A stretch of DNA of 64,000 bases from Virgibacillus aidingensis (GTDB lineage: Bacteria; Bacillota; Bacilli; Bacillales; Amphibacillaceae), in NCBI RefSeq assembly GCF_010994035.1, contig NZ_WIXN01000002.1, forward strand, positions 1-64,000, written 5' to 3'. Under the pieces are notes generated by a model that saw only the letters and a list, made by a program, of their open reading frames with translations, was not told where the DNA came from and ran no database searches. Below, piece after piece: positions 62,968 to 64,000 of this stretch (positions within the stretch are counted from its first letter, which is position 1; every line of letters starts with the position of its first letter). Both the position numbers and the translations under genes were made by a program.

Positions 62968-64000
62968 ATGAAACGGGTGAAATATGGATTGACCCTGATT
63001 CTACTAATGCTCCTCCTGGCAGCTTGTCAAACGGGCGATCCAGTGACAATCGGAGACAAACAGTTTGAAGAAGCATTACGGCAAGAGATCGGGAAACAAG
63101 ATGGAGATTTATACGAAGAAGATTTCAGCGAAATGGAAGAGCTGGATTTATCGGACAATGGTATATCAGACATCAGTGATTTAGCCATGTTGCATAATTT
63201 ACAAATAGTGTCACTCGAAAACAATGAAATTGCCGATATCTCTCCGCTGCTGGAGCTGGAAAATCTGAATGAAGTGAATGTGGAAGGAAACCCAGTTGAT
63301 TCTGAAGAACAGCAGGAGATCCTTGATCAATTATCCGAAAAGGGAATTATCGTTCATCAATCAGATGAAATTGAAGTTGTTGGCAGAGATGATGGACCAG
63401 GCGGCTTTTTATGGAAAGTGGAAAACGGAGAAACAACTGTTTATTTGCAGGGAACTGTACATGTCGGCCCTGAAGAATTTTACCCGATGCATACCAAAAT
63501 TGAAGATGCCTATACGGCATCAGATGTGGTTGTGCCGGAAATTGACATGACCTCCGTCAATCCATTTGAAATGCAGGAAGTCATGATGGAACTTGGCACC
63601 TATCAGGATGGAACAACCATCGAGGATCATATTCCTGAGGATGTACACGCAGAATTGGTTTCCAGGCTGGAAGAGCTTGGCTTCCCGTATGAACTGGCGG
63701 AAATGTATAAACCGTGGATTTTATCATCTACCATTCAGCAGCTTATGACGGAACAGCTCGGCTATCTGCACGGAGTGGATGAATATTTCCTAACCAGGGC
63801 AAACGAAGACGGCAAAGACATCATTGACCTGGAGACTGTGGAAGGGCAGCTCAGCATATTTGCCGATACTTCAGATGAATATCAGGTGGAAATGCTGAAA
63901 GACGTTTTTATCGATCTGGAAGACTTTGACGAGGAGATGCAGGCATTGCTTTCCGTTTACGCAGAAGGGGATATTGAAGCGCTTCTGACCCTGACCACAG
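62968..64000 (+). CDS. TraB/GumN-type lipoprotein with leucine-rich repeats (3' end outside window)
   Basis: The reading frame from ATG 62968 is open to the window end (344 codons, incomplete). MKRVKYGLTLILLMLLLAAC is a lipoprotein signal. Residues about 45-110 contain leucine-rich repeats (ELDLSDNGISDISDLAMLHN, LQIVSLENNEIADISPLLEL). From about 140 comes a TraB/GumN-like region: FLWKVENGETTVYLQGTVHVG, then a VVPEIDM acidic motif. The TraB fold is linked to erythromycin esterase-like and Tiki metalloproteases. Function unknown. It lies just after the carboxypeptidase gene but on the other strand. Confidence 0.85.
   Translation, partial: MKRVKYGLTLILLMLLLAACQTGDPVTIGDKQFEEALRQEIGKQDGDLYEEDFSEMEELDLSDNGISDISDLAMLHNLQIVSLENNEIADISPLLELENLNEVNVEGNPVDSEEQQEILDQLSEKGIIVHQSDEIEVVGRDDGPGGFLWKVENGETTVYLQGTVHVGPEEFYPMHTKIEDAYTASDVVVPEIDMTSVNPFEMQEVMMELGTYQDGTTIEDHIPEDVHAELVSRLEELGFPYELAEMYKPWILSSTIQQLMTEQLGYLHGVDEYFLTRANEDGKDIIDLETVEGQLSIFADTSDEYQVEMLKDVFIDLEDFDEEMQALLSVYAEGDIEALLTLTT

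Overview
The window is chromosomal DNA of a low-G+C Gram-positive, spore-former-like bacterium of the family Bacillaceae. An Oceanobacillus/Virgibacillus/Lentibacillus-type genus is my inference, not proven. Supporting signs are Firmicutes promoters and strong GGAGG ribosome sites, frequent TTG starts, a SinI-like antirepressor, PadR/HAAS pairs, an LrgA/LrgB pair, DUF4173, two PstB paralogues under PhoP-type boxes, and a CGTase that reads like those of alkaliphilic Bacillus. I see no rRNA, tRNA, CRISPR, phage or intact insertion sequence.

Layout. (1) 0.3-15.6 kb: a cyclodextrin/maltodextrin island. On the minus strand are mdxE-mdxF-mdxG (ABC importer without its ATPase), a LacI regulator, two Gfo/Idh/MocA dehydrogenases, a sugar isomerase/epimerase-fold protein and a GH13 alpha-glucosidase. 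On the plus strand are a secreted CGTase and a cytoplasmic cyclomaltodextrinase, each with its own promoter and a terminator-like hairpin in the leader. A ROK glucokinase closes the set. The proposed flow is starch to cyclodextrins outside the cell, import, ring opening and hydrolysis to glucose inside, then phosphorylation. The two dehydrogenases plus the isomerase-fold protein may add an oxidative (3-keto-sugar type) branch. A decayed piece of a VOC gene lies at the left edge, and an intact VOC gene in the same orientation lies on the right.

(2) 16-31 kb: mostly housekeeping and accessory genes. These are a G+C-richer FAD dehydrogenase, a truncated BceR-like regulator, NUDIX, a GmhB-like phosphatase, a thioesterase, an NDH-2-like flavoprotein, lrgAB, an extra UppS, a PadR-HAAS-DUF4173 operon with two matching palindromes, DUF3267, an SDR and a small SinI-like gene. 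(3) 30.7-34.8 kb: a two-component system with a double-kinase hybrid sensor. (4) 36.5-42.1 kb: phosphate transport, with pstS-C-A-B on the minus strand and a second pstB on the plus strand. The two units converge, and each starts from an almost identical Pho-box promoter, so the promoters form an inverted repeat about 5.5 kb apart.

(5) 42.5-64 kb: polysaccharide deacetylase, a GntR-ABC operon, DUF1028, an amidase with a SPOR domain, a CDGSH protein, an amine oxidase, a frameshifted RDD gene, CtaB, an SLC13 transporter, a methyltransferase, a second PadR-HAAS operon, a ring-cleaving dioxygenase, Uma2, MaoC, an S66 carboxypeptidase and a TraB-like lipoprotein cut by the window end. Protein identities come from motifs I can read. 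No database search was run.
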